Shown: positions 1-6,591 of the stretch, in pieces
Numbering within the stretch: position 1 is the stretch's first letter
Layout: the number at the start of each line of letters is the position of its first letter
From: Phycisphaerales bacterium UBA2421
GTDB taxonomy: Bacteria; Planctomycetota; Phycisphaerae; Tepidisphaerales; Tepidisphaeraceae
Assembly: GCA_002343075.1 (NCBI GenBank)
Contig: DDRH01000033.1
Span: 476 to 10,258 of the forward strand
Direction of reading: 5' to 3'
DNA length: 9,783 nucleotides
The notes under the pieces: model-generated
What the model was told of the DNA's origin: nothing
The model's input: only the letters and a program-made list of their open reading frames with translations
Databases searched by the model: none
Position numbers and translations under genes: made by a program

Positions 1-183
1 GGCGAGTTCTTCCTCATCGCGAAAAACCCGCCCCAGCCGCCGCGGGGCCTTGCCGGTTTTTACCAGCGACGACGGAACGCGATAGGACTCAAGTGACTTG
101 TGCAGCCACGTCGCCCACTTTCGCCCGATCGGCTCATGCCGATACGAAATAAACGCCGCATAACGGTATTGCTCCTCGCCCAT
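1..183 (-). CDS. TIR-domain protein, second tandem copy (3' end cut by window edge)
   Basis: Reading the minus strand from the ATG at 183 gives 61 uninterrupted codons to the window edge, beginning MGEEQYRYAAFISYRHEP. This is the start of a bacterial TIR domain: the first strand reads AFISYRH, followed by a WLH...E.YRVP helix and a GRVFRDEEELA segment. It matches the N-terminus of the neighbouring complete TIR-TPR protein at 51 of 61 residues, with the first 24 residues identical, so it is a tandem paralog. It starts 95 bases downstream of that gene's stop, on the same strand, and may be co-transcribed with it. A GGGGAGG stretch lies about 19 bases upstream of the ATG, too far for a normal ribosome binding site. 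A GTG at 201 is an alternative in-frame start. Whether this copy also carries a membrane helix and TPR array cannot be seen. The TIR call is firm; the function is not. Confidence 0.85.
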   Translation of the reverse strand, partial: MGEEQYRYAAFISYRHEPIGRKWATWLHKSLESYRVPSSLVKTGKAPRRLGRVFRDEEELA

Positions 184-278
184 GGACAAAGATATTCGCA
201 CACCTCCCCGCGCAGATGCAAATGATCCATCAGCCCGTCGCGCCCGGGTCAACTTTCAGTTCCAAATCGCTGCGTGCG
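184..278. other. Intergenic leader between the two TIR genes
   Basis: These 95 bases separate the stop of the complete TIR-TPR gene from the start of its paralog. No clear terminator hairpin is seen, so read-through is plausible. On the minus strand ATTTGCATC (223-215) and TGCGAA (200-195) sit at exactly the same distances from the ATG as in the leader of the upstream paralog, showing that the duplication included the leader. Confidence 0.5.
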
Positions 279-3077
279 TTAAGTCCCCACCGGCGCCGTC
301 GCCGGCTGCGTGCCGGCAGGCTGCGTAGCACCCTTCCGATCCGCCTCCGCCCACTCCGCTTCCAGCTTGGCCACAAACGCCCGAATCTCCGCAACGCGCG
401 CATCATCCAGCGGCTGGGTTGTTGGTTCCGTGTCGGCGGGTTGCGTCGTCGGATCGGGCAAACCAAACTCCGCGGAGATGGCGCGGGCTTCATCCGGCTT
501 GTTGTTGGCGATGAGGATGTGGGCGAGGGTGCGGGCGATGGCGCGAGTGTTCGGATGCTTTAGCCCGAGGTTCTCACTCTCCTTCGCTAGCCGCACAGCC
601 CGGCGCGCCAGCGGCTCGGCGTCCGCCGACTGGCCCACGGAGCGCAGTACGTTCGAATAGTTGCTGATTGACGCGATCGTGTGGGGGTGATCGCCGCCCA
701 GCACCCGCTGGCGTCGCCCCAGTGCATCCATGTACAGCGCCTCTGCCTCCAATGACCGGCCCAGCGAGAGCAGCACGTCGGCGTAGTTGTTGATCGACGT
801 GATCGTGCGCGGGTGTTCATCGCCAAGCACCCGTCGGCGCCGCTCCAGCGCGTCTTTGAGGAGTGGCTCGGCCCTCGCCGATTGGCCCAGTGAATTTAGT
901 ACGGAGGCGTAATTGTCGATCGTCGAGATCGTGTTTGGGTGGTCCTCCCCCAGCACGCGCTGGAGTCGACGCAGGGCATCGTTGAACAGCGGCTCGGCCT
1001 CCGCAGGCCGGCCCAGCGAATTCACCACAAACGCCAGATTGTTTAGCGCCCCGATCGTATTCGGGTGATCGTCGCCTAGCACCCGACGGTATCGTTCCAT
1101 GGCATCCTTGAGCAGCGGCTCTGCCTCTGCCGACCGTCCCAGCGATAGCAGCACACTGGCGGAGTTGTTGATCGACGTGATCGTATTCGGGTGATCCTCT
1201 CCCAGCACTCGCTGACGTCGCTCGAGTGCGTCTTTCAGCAGTGGCGCGGCCTCAGCAGACCGGCCGAGTGAATGCAGCACCAATGCATAACTGTTAAGCG
1301 ACGTGATCGTGTCGGGGTGATCCTCGCCAAGTACTCGTCGACCTCGCTCCAGCGCATCCTTAGACAGCAGCTCGGCCTCCGCCGACCGTCCCAGCGAGAA
1401 TAACACACCGGCGTAGTCGCTGATCGACTTGATCGTGGCGGGGTGGTCCTCGCCGAGCACCCGTCGCCCTCGCTCCAACGCGTCCTCATACAGCGGCTCG
1501 GCCTCCGCCAATTTGCCCAGCAAGCCTAGCACGTCGGCATAGTTGCTGAGTTGCAGAAGTGTAGCCGGGTGATCTTCGCCCAGTACCCGCCGGCTTCGGT
1601 CAAGCGCGTCCTTGAACAGTGGCTGGGCCCGCGCCGATTGGCCCAGCGAATTCAGCACTTGGGCGTAGTTGTTGATCGACGTGATCGTGTCGGGATGATC
1701 TTCGCCCAGCACGCGCCGGCGCCGTTCAAGCGCTTGCCGATACAGTGGCTCGGCCCGCGCCGATTGGCCCAGCGAATTCAGCACGAAGGCGTAGTTGTTG
1801 ATCGACGTGATCGTATCTGGGTGATCCGCTCCCAGCACCCTCTGGCTTCGCTCCAGCGCATCCTCGAACAGCGACTCAGCCTCGGCTGTCCGGCCCAGCG
1901 AGCCTAGGACGTTGGCATAGTTGTTAATTGAGATAATCGTCTCACTGTGATCCGGACCCTGCACCCGTCGGCGTCGGTCGAGCGCGTCCTTGAACAACGG
2001 CTCGGCCTCCACCCACCGGCCCAGGGACCCCAGTACAACGGCGAAATTGTTGAGCGATCCGATCGTGTCCGGGTGATCCTTCCCCAGCAATTGCCGGTAT
2101 CGTTCCAGCGCATCCTTGTGCAGTAGCTCCGCCTCCGCCGAACGGCCTAATTTTTTGAAGCTCTCGGCGATCTGGTTCATCACCGCCGCCTCGACCAGCG
2201 GTTGATCCTTGAACTTCACTCGCACCGCCTTCGCCGCAGGCTCCAGCATCTTCTCGACGATCTCATCCCGCACCGCTTTGTCCGGCATGCGCTCTGGCGT
2301 AGCACCCGCGAAGACGTCGGTGTTGATGAAGTCGATGACTGCTTCCGACTCCGCCCGGCGGCGCTCGGCTTCCAGCCGCTGCTTTTCGGCTTCATCACGC
2401 TGCTTTTGCGCTTCGGATTTTTCTTTCTCGACTTGGACCAGCCGGGTGTCAGCCAGCTTTTTCTGCCCGAACGCGAAGATGCTCAGCCCGCCCATGCCCG
2501 CCGCCACGGCGAGCGCTACGACAGCGCCTGACAGGATCCGCGCCTGCTGGCGCCGTTGCTCGCGGTTGCGAAGATCGTCGAAACTCAGCCCCAGCAGCGT
2601 GGCTATCAGCCGCAGCTTGGCCTGTCCGCGCGTATGGCGCGGGCCGTCGGCGTTGAGGTCGCGCACGTCCGCTGCGAGCGGTTCGCCCAGGGCCAGCAGC
2701 GCCGGCGGGAAGCTTTCGTGCGGTTCGCCGGAAACCAAGAGCGCCAGGATTCGATCCTTCCGACCCATCGCCGCGAATCGTTCCACCTCCGCGTTCACCC
2801 ACCGGCTCTTGGGAGTCTCCGGGGTGCAGACGACGATCAGGTAAGCACTCTGCGAAAGCGCCGCGTCGATTTCCTTCGACAAATCGGCGCTGGCGGCGAG
2901 TTCTTCCTCATCCCGAAACACCCGGCCCACGCGACGTGCACTCTTGCCCTGCTTCACCAGCGATTTGGGCACGCGATATCCCTCGATCGCGCGGTGCAGC
3001 CACATGGCCCACTTGCGGCCAATGGGTTCGTGACGATATGAAATAAACGCCGCGTAACGGTATTGCTCCTCGCCCAT
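279..3077 (-). CDS. TIR domain - transmembrane - coiled coil - TPR repeat protein
   Basis: A 932-residue protein. Residues 6-165 are a bacterial TIR domain: FISYRHE at 11-17, VFRDEEEL at 53-60, SAYLIVVCTP at 77-86 and a W93-V-N-A-E97 element matching the WxxxE signature, in which Glu is catalytic in NAD-cleaving TIR enzymes. A basic stretch (about 168-180) precedes one hydrophobic helix (about 181-204). A charged KE-R coiled coil follows (about 205-247). From residue 323, twelve consecutive 42-residue TPRs of kinesin-light-chain type (consensus RRVLGEDHPDTITSINNYA) run to about 826, flanked by degenerate repeats. The tail is rich in TQPA-like units. TPRs bind proteins or peptides, so this looks like a membrane-bound sensor or scaffold with a TIR output domain; whether it degrades NAD or takes part in defence is inference. 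An ATG at 3095 would add six residues. I prefer 3077 because identity with the downstream paralog rises sharply exactly there. No strong ribosome binding site is seen. Confidence 0.9.
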   Translation of the reverse strand: MGEEQYRYAAFISYRHEPIGRKWAMWLHRAIEGYRVPKSLVKQGKSARRVGRVFRDEEELAASADLSKEIDAALSQSAYLIVVCTPETPKSRWVNAEVERFAAMGRKDRILALLVSGEPHESFPPALLALGEPLAADVRDLNADGPRHTRGQAKLRLIATLLGLSFDDLRNREQRRQQARILSGAVVALAVAAGMGGLSIFAFGQKKLADTRLVQVEKEKSEAQKQRDEAEKQRLEAERRRAESEAVIDFINTDVFAGATPERMPDKAVRDEIVEKMLEPAAKAVRVKFKDQPLVEAAVMNQIAESFKKLGRSAEAELLHKDALERYRQLLGKDHPDTIGSLNNFAVVLGSLGRWVEAEPLFKDALDRRRRVQGPDHSETIISINNYANVLGSLGRTAEAESLFEDALERSQRVLGADHPDTITSINNYAFVLNSLGQSARAEPLYRQALERRRRVLGEDHPDTITSINNYAQVLNSLGQSARAQPLFKDALDRSRRVLGEDHPATLLQLSNYADVLGLLGKLAEAEPLYEDALERGRRVLGEDHPATIKSISDYAGVLFSLGRSAEAELLSKDALERGRRVLGEDHPDTITSLNSYALVLHSLGRSAEAAPLLKDALERRQRVLGEDHPNTITSINNSASVLLSLGRSAEAEPLLKDAMERYRRVLGDDHPNTIGALNNLAFVVNSLGRPAEAEPLFNDALRRLQRVLGEDHPNTISTIDNYASVLNSLGQSARAEPLLKDALERRRRVLGDEHPRTITSINNYADVLLSLGRSLEAEALYMDALGRRQRVLGGDHPHTIASISNYSNVLRSVGQSADAEPLARRAVRLAKESENLGLKHPNTRAIARTLAHILIANNKPDEARAISAEFGLPDPTTQPADTEPTTQPLDDARVAEIRAFVAKLEAEWAEADRKGATQPAGTQPATAPVGT
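600..2111 (-). repeat. Twelve in-frame 126-bp tandem TPR repeats
   Basis: Within the TIR-TPR gene, twelve units of exactly 42 codons follow each other without insertion or deletion. Each begins at an AL(E/D)R codon set and ends at a PLxKD-like set. The Leu-Gly-x-Asp-His-Pro and Ser-(Ile/Leu)-Asn-Asn-Tyr-Ala positions recur in most units. Similarity also extends to the DNA: positions 1626-1658 and 1752-1784 are identical over 33 bases at a 126-base offset. Other units share long stretches around the codons for TSINNYA. Such arrays can gain or lose units by recombination without breaking the frame. A half unit lies upstream (to about 2200) and a degenerate unit downstream (about 480-599). Confidence 0.93.
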
Positions 3078-3108
3078 ACCCGGGCATGTTCGCATGCGGG
3101 TGCGGGTG

Positions 3109-3117
3109 GATGCAAAT
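3109..3117 (-). promoter_or_regulatory. Leader element ATTTGCATC shared by both TIR genes
   Basis: On the minus strand ATTTGCATC begins 40 bases upstream of the ATG at 3077. The same nine bases begin 40 bases upstream of the ATG at 183. A second block, TGCGAA, begins 17 bases upstream of both. The spacing between them is poorly conserved in sequence but equal in length. This could be a protein-binding or translational element, or simply residue of a duplication. No function is assigned. Confidence 0.3.
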
Positions 3118-3122
3118 CGGAG

Positions 3123-3521
3123 TCAGCGACGAAACCCGCCAGCCGCGCCCCCGCCGGGCTCGTCGGCTTTCTGAGGCTGCGAACCTTCAAAATCCGGGGC
3201 GGATAGCTTTTTTAGCTGCTGTTCGGCGGCGGCGATGCGCTGGTGATACTCCTCCTTGTGGCCCCAGACCAGGTAGAGCGCGCTGCCCAGGCAGAAGACG
3301 GTGGCAACGATCACAACCCCGACGCCGGCAAACCCGAAAAAGATGCCCGCGGGGATGGTCAGCAGCAGGAGCAGCAATAAGAATGGGACGCGGCGGCTGT
3401 CGCGTTGCAGCTTGAGGAGGTGGGCGCGGTTTTGCTCGATCTTGGTGAGAAGCTGCCGGCGAAGCGAGTCGCGGGCGGCGGAGAGATCGATTGGGGGGAC
3501 GGAAGAAGGCGTCTCGCTCAC
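3123..3521 (-). CDS. Small two-helix membrane protein, function unknown
   Basis: A 132-residue protein if started at the GTG at 3521 (reads as MSETPSSVPP). Residues 11-44 form a charged amphipathic region with leucines, probably coiled coil. Two hydrophobic helices follow at about 46-63 and 65-87, separated by a very short turn. A second charged, likely helical segment covers about 88-106. The end is glycine-rich. The pattern suggests a helical-hairpin membrane protein with both ends in the cytoplasm. The family is not recognised. Its stop lies 45 bases upstream of the preferred TIR-TPR start, on the same strand, so co-transcription and a role as membrane partner of the TIR protein are plausible but inferred. 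The frame stays open upstream to about 4004, but that part lies over the topoisomerase gene and has no plausible protein character. No ribosome binding site is visible before the GTG, so the start is uncertain. Confidence 0.65.
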   Translation of the reverse strand: MSETPSSVPPIDLSAARDSLRRQLLTKIEQNRAHLLKLQRDSRRVPFLLLLLLLTIPAGIFFGFAGVGVVIVATVFCLGSALYLVWGHKEEYHQRIAAAEQQLKKLSAPDFEGSQPQKADEPGGGAAGGFRR

Positions 3522-3593
3522 GCCGATATTGTTGCGGGAGATGCGCCATCCGTCCAGCGCCCCGGGCGGGCGGCGGCGGTGGCGGCGCGGCGG

Positions 3594-3621
3594 TTGACGG
3601 ATCGCCGTAACTTCGGATGAT
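3594..3621 (+). promoter_or_regulatory. Possible sigma70-like promoter for top6B
   Basis: TTGACG at 3594-3599 and GATGAT at 3616-3621 are separated by 16 bases, resembling -35 and -10 boxes with 5/6 and 4/6 matches. They lie about 45 bases upstream of the chosen topoisomerase start in the 145-base divergent intergenic region. Planctomycete promoters are poorly defined, so this is a weak call. No matching promoter for the divergent small membrane protein was found. Confidence 0.3.
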
Positions 3622-3651
3622 CGGGGGTTGGACGAGAAGATACGTTGTTGG

Positions 3652-3657
3652 AAGGAG
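3652..3657 (+). promoter_or_regulatory. Ribosome binding site deciding the top6B start
   Basis: AAGGAG lies nine bases before the ATG at 3667. This favours that ATG over the in-frame TTG at 3628, which has no comparable site, and over later ATGs at 3730 and 3802. Confidence 0.7.
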
Positions 3658-3666
3658 AAGCCACGG

Positions 3667-5808
3667 ATGGCGGGCAAGCACGACCAATCGCAGTTGTTCA
3701 CTTCGCGGGATAATGGGTCAACGGCAGTTATGAAGAAACCGAAACAAGGTTCGGCGGGCGCGGGCAAGGCGCCCCGGCGAAAAATCGAGACCGCAGAGTC
3801 GATGGCGACGAAGCAGAAGGATATCGCGGTAAGCGAATTCTTTGCCAAGAACCGGCATTTGCTGGGTTTTGATAACCCGCGCAAGGCCCTGCTGACGACG
3901 GTGAAGGAAGCGGTGGATAACTCGCTCGATGCCTGCGAGGAAGCGGGGATCTTGCCGAATGTCACGGTGGTCATCGAAGACCTGCAACCCGACCGCCCCG
4001 CCACGCTTAAGCAGTCGCGCTACCGCGTGAGCATTGTGGATAACGGCCCGGGGATTGTCAGGAAGCAGGTGGAGAATGTTTTCGGGCGGCTGCTGTTCGG
4101 CAGCAAGTTTCACCGGCTGAAGATGAGCCGCGGGCAACAGGGCATTGGCATCAGCGCTGCGGGGATGTATGGGCTGATCACCACGGGCAAGCCGATGGTG
4201 ATTCACACGCGCCCCGGTGCGAAGAAAGAGGCGCACCACATCGAATTGGCGATGAACACCAAGACCAACCGTGCGGAAGTGACGGTGGACAATGATAAGA
4301 ACGTCGATTTCCCGCCCAACCGCCTGAAGTTGCTGAACATCGGCACGCGCGATCCGGGATTTCTCAATGCCGAGAACTTCATCACGGGCACGAGCGTGAG
4401 CATCGAGCTGGAAGGCCGCTACCAGAAGGGCCGGGGGAGTGTCGATGAGTTTCTTGAACTCACCGCGATTGCCAACCCGCACGCGCAGATCATGTTTGTG
4501 CCGCCGTCGCGGGTGAGTGCCGACGAGCAGGAAGAGCTTCCGCTCGACCGCGGGTCGCAAACGGCGGGCGAAAGTGCCCCCGCAGAGGGCGCATCGCCCT
4601 CCGGCGGAGAGGCATCGACGGGGGACATCGATCCGAGCATCACCACGATCGAAAAAGACGGCGTGATTATCTTCCCCCGCGGCACCGACGATCTCCCGCC
4701 GGAGACGAAGGAGATTCAGCCGCACCCGAAGGGAATTGAACTGGGCATCTTGCTGCAGATGATCAAGGACTATGAAGCGGCCGAGGGTGGCACGCTGTAT
4801 CAGTTTCTGCAGGACAGGTTCTGCAGGGTGTCGGCGCAACGGGCGAGCGAGTTCTGCGAGGCGATCGGCCTGACGGCGCGCACGCGCATCGTGAGCGTGG
4901 AAACGCCACAGGTGGAGAAACTGTTTAAGGTGTTTCAGGAGGCGCGGCTATCCCCCCCGCCGACGGATTGCCTCGCGCCCATCGGCGTGCGGCAGATGCT
5001 GGCCGGGATGCTGAAGGGCGTGAAGGCGGAGTTTTACGCCGCAAGCAGCCGCGAACCGGCAGTGTATAGCGGTCGGCCGTTCCAGATCGAAGCTGCCATT
5101 GCCTTCGGCGGTGAACTGCCCACCGCCGACACCGCGCGCGTCATCCGTTTTGCCAATCGCGTGCCGCTTTTGTTTCAGCAAAGTGCGTGCTCGTCGTTTA
5201 AGGCAGTCATCGAGACCGGCTGGCGCAACTACAACCTGAGCCAGCCGCGCGGGAGCATTCCCGTCGGCCCGCTGGTCATCATGATCCACATGGCCAGCGT
5301 GTGGGTGCCGTTTACAAGTGAGAGTAAGGAAGCAGTCGCCGATTACGATGAGATTCGCAAGGAAATGAAGCTCGCGCTCATGGAGTGCGGCCGCAAGCTG
5401 GGAACATATCTGCGCAAACGCCAACAAATGCAGCGGCAGGCAGCGCGGCGGGATGTGTTTGAGCGCTACATCGGAGAAATCAGCAAAGCCGTCAACCATA
5501 TCAACGGCACCGACACCCAAAAGCTGTACGACGCCCTGCTAGCCGAAGCCAGAAAGCGCACCGCCATCGCCGATGCGAAGCTGGATGAAGAAGGCAAAAC
5601 CATCAAGCGCGACGCCGAAGAAGATCTACGCGCCGACGACGCGGTGGTGATGGTGCAGGCAAGAGCCACCCACCTAAGCGCCGCGGAAGCCGGCGACGGT
5701 GAAACAACAGCAGAAGCCGACAGCGATAGCGACGTGGTTTCGCTGAAAGGAAAGCCGAAGAAGAAGAAGAAGAAGGTGAAGTCGGGCGATGAGGGGCAGT
5801 TGTTTTAG
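3667..5808 (+). CDS. top6B: DNA topoisomerase VI subunit B (ATPase subunit)
   Basis: A 713-residue protein with the full type IIB topoisomerase B-subunit architecture. The GHKL ATPase domain (about 50-280) shows motif N1 with E81, N85 and D88, motif N2 DNGPGI at 125-130, and the glycine-rich lid GQQGIGISA at 156-164. An H2TH region begins near PHPKGIELG (352-360). The transducer domain (about 465-610) includes the PRGS...VGPL...VPFTSESK segment, with K554 at the position of the ATP-contacting switch lysine. In this family subunit B binds ATP and closes around one duplex while subunit A (Spo11-like) cuts the other, relaxing and decatenating DNA. Unusual here are a low-complexity Gly/Ser/Ala/Glu insert at about 286-323, an acidic then lysine-rich tail, and QLF at both ends. 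Topoisomerase VI is mainly archaeal and plant, and rare in bacteria. No A subunit lies next to it. The start is set by the AAGGAG site. Confidence 0.96.
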   Translation: MAGKHDQSQLFTSRDNGSTAVMKKPKQGSAGAGKAPRRKIETAESMATKQKDIAVSEFFAKNRHLLGFDNPRKALLTTVKEAVDNSLDACEEAGILPNVTVVIEDLQPDRPATLKQSRYRVSIVDNGPGIVRKQVENVFGRLLFGSKFHRLKMSRGQQGIGISAAGMYGLITTGKPMVIHTRPGAKKEAHHIELAMNTKTNRAEVTVDNDKNVDFPPNRLKLLNIGTRDPGFLNAENFITGTSVSIELEGRYQKGRGSVDEFLELTAIANPHAQIMFVPPSRVSADEQEELPLDRGSQTAGESAPAEGASPSGGEASTGDIDPSITTIEKDGVIIFPRGTDDLPPETKEIQPHPKGIELGILLQMIKDYEAAEGGTLYQFLQDRFCRVSAQRASEFCEAIGLTARTRIVSVETPQVEKLFKVFQEARLSPPPTDCLAPIGVRQMLAGMLKGVKAEFYAASSREPAVYSGRPFQIEAAIAFGGELPTADTARVIRFANRVPLLFQQSACSSFKAVIETGWRNYNLSQPRGSIPVGPLVIMIHMASVWVPFTSESKEAVADYDEIRKEMKLALMECGRKLGTYLRKRQQMQRQAARRDVFERYIGEISKAVNHINGTDTQKLYDALLAEARKRTAIADAKLDEEGKTIKRDAEEDLRADDAVVMVQARATHLSAAEAGDGETTAEADSDSDVVSLKGKPKKKKKKVKSGDEGQLF

Positions 5809-5873
5809 CTGGTAGCCTTCGGTTGAGCACGACATGTACTTGGCGGAACGGACACGAAAGCTTGCTATCGAAT
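5809..5873. other. Convergent intergenic spacer
   Basis: These 65 bases lie between the stops of top6B and the 221-residue exported protein gene. I looked for a stem-loop with a T-run in either direction and did not see one. Confidence 0.5.
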
Positions 5874-6539
5874 TCATCGGTCTGGAAACGACGCGTCAAC
5901 CATTGCCCTTTGCACGTCCTCCGGGCTGGCAAACTCGCCGGCCTCAATTCTAGCCAGAATTCCGGCATGCAACTTCAGGATTAGCGGTTCGGCATTCACG
6001 AACTGCTGTATGTGTTCGTCGGTCATCTCATCAAAATCGTCATCGTCGGCCGCCCACGGGCTGAGACAATTCTGCCACCCGACCAGCCACTTTCCTTCGA
6101 CGCGATGCAATTTGATCGCGGATGTCGCATATTCTGAATCAAACAAGGGAACAAATGACAACACAGCGACATCACCATTGATCTTCGCCCTCACGGCTGC
6201 AAGTGATTTTTCCGGTAGAAACGTTGCACCGGCCTGCTCGACCACTTCGTCGCCGAACCGCTTACGCATGGCCGACGTGAGCTTCTCTGAAGAGTGATGC
6301 ATCTTCATCCGGGCCAAGACAAACGCTGTAAATCGCGGCGGCGGGGGTTGAAGCAGCTTCATGCCCTTTTCGAATTCCCCAGCGCGAATTGCGCGAATCA
6401 GTTCGAGATAGACACGCTCTGGCGTGCCGGCTTCATGCTGGCCCGCAACAGGTGGCTCGCGGTGGGGCGCTGTGGCGGGCGCAGCGTGTAGCGTAGACAC
6501 GAAAGTTGCGAGCACCATCAACCTCGCGACCAATGACAT
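5874..6539 (-). CDS. Exported protein of unknown function (221 aa)
   Basis: A 221-residue protein with a Sec signal peptide (one early Arg, a hydrophobic core, likely cleavage after LHA near residue 19). After a Pro/Ala-rich linker, a helix at about 38-65 (TPERVYLELIRAIRAGEFEKG) leads into a mixed helix-strand domain. A strand pair near KINGDVAVLSFVPL and IKLHRVEGKWLVGW is reminiscent of the small NTF2/SnoaL-like folds found in many exported proteins, but no family is identified with confidence. An acidic DDDDFDE run follows at about 161-167. AGGA lies seven bases upstream of the ATG, supporting the start. The gene follows the 292-residue exported protein by 52 bases and is probably in the same operon. 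It converges with top6B; the 65 bases between their stops hold no clear terminator. Confidence 0.82.
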   Translation of the reverse strand: MSLVARLMVLATFVSTLHAAPATAPHREPPVAGQHEAGTPERVYLELIRAIRAGEFEKGMKLLQPPPPRFTAFVLARMKMHHSSEKLTSAMRKRFGDEVVEQAGATFLPEKSLAAVRAKINGDVAVLSFVPLFDSEYATSAIKLHRVEGKWLVGWQNCLSPWAADDDDFDEMTDEHIQQFVNAEPLILKLHAGILARIEAGEFASPEDVQRAMVDASFPDR

Positions 6540-6546
6540 ATCGAGA

Positions 6547-6554
6547 TCCTCTCT
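6547..6554 (-). promoter_or_regulatory. Ribosome binding site of the 221-aa exported protein
   Basis: On the minus strand AGAGAGGA ends seven bases before the ATG at 6539, a normal Shine-Dalgarno placement. It supports this start and independent initiation of this gene within the operon. Confidence 0.6.
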
Positions 6555-6591
6555 GGCATGCGTGATCGAAAGCGAGCTTTAAACGTCCTAG

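Noticed and set aside
600..2111. Regular repeats as a CRISPR array or satellite DNA
   Set aside because: The period is exactly 42 codons in frame and the translation is a classic TPR consensus. There are no unique spacers between short repeats.
1551..2844. Long plus-strand open frames opposite the TIR-TPR gene
   Set aside because: They mirror the 126-base repeats or the coiled coil on the other strand, are rich in Arg, Ser and Ala, and match no recognisable domain. They are shadows of a high-GC coding gene.
3078..3095. ATG at 3095 as the TIR-TPR start
   Set aside because: The paralog has an in-frame GTG at the equivalent site, but only about half of the 18 bases match there, while identity becomes nearly complete from the ATG at 3077. 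This alternative is not excluded.
3628..3666. TTG at 3628 as the top6B start
   Set aside because: There is no ribosome binding site near it, whereas AAGGAG is well placed before the ATG at 3667.
3522..4004. Upstream extension of the small membrane protein frame to 293 residues
   Set aside because: The extra part lies antisense over the top6B start and ATPase region, has no protein-like features, and the membrane protein has a natural GTG start at 3521.
3718..4839. 373-codon minus-strand open frame opposite top6B
   Set aside because: It is fully antisense to an unmistakable Top6B coding region and its translation is Arg/His/Leu-rich without domain features.
5749..5805. Lysine-rich C-terminal tail of Top6B as a localisation signal
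   Set aside because: Runs of Lys in bacterial DNA-binding proteins more simply provide non-specific DNA contact; no targeting role can be supported.
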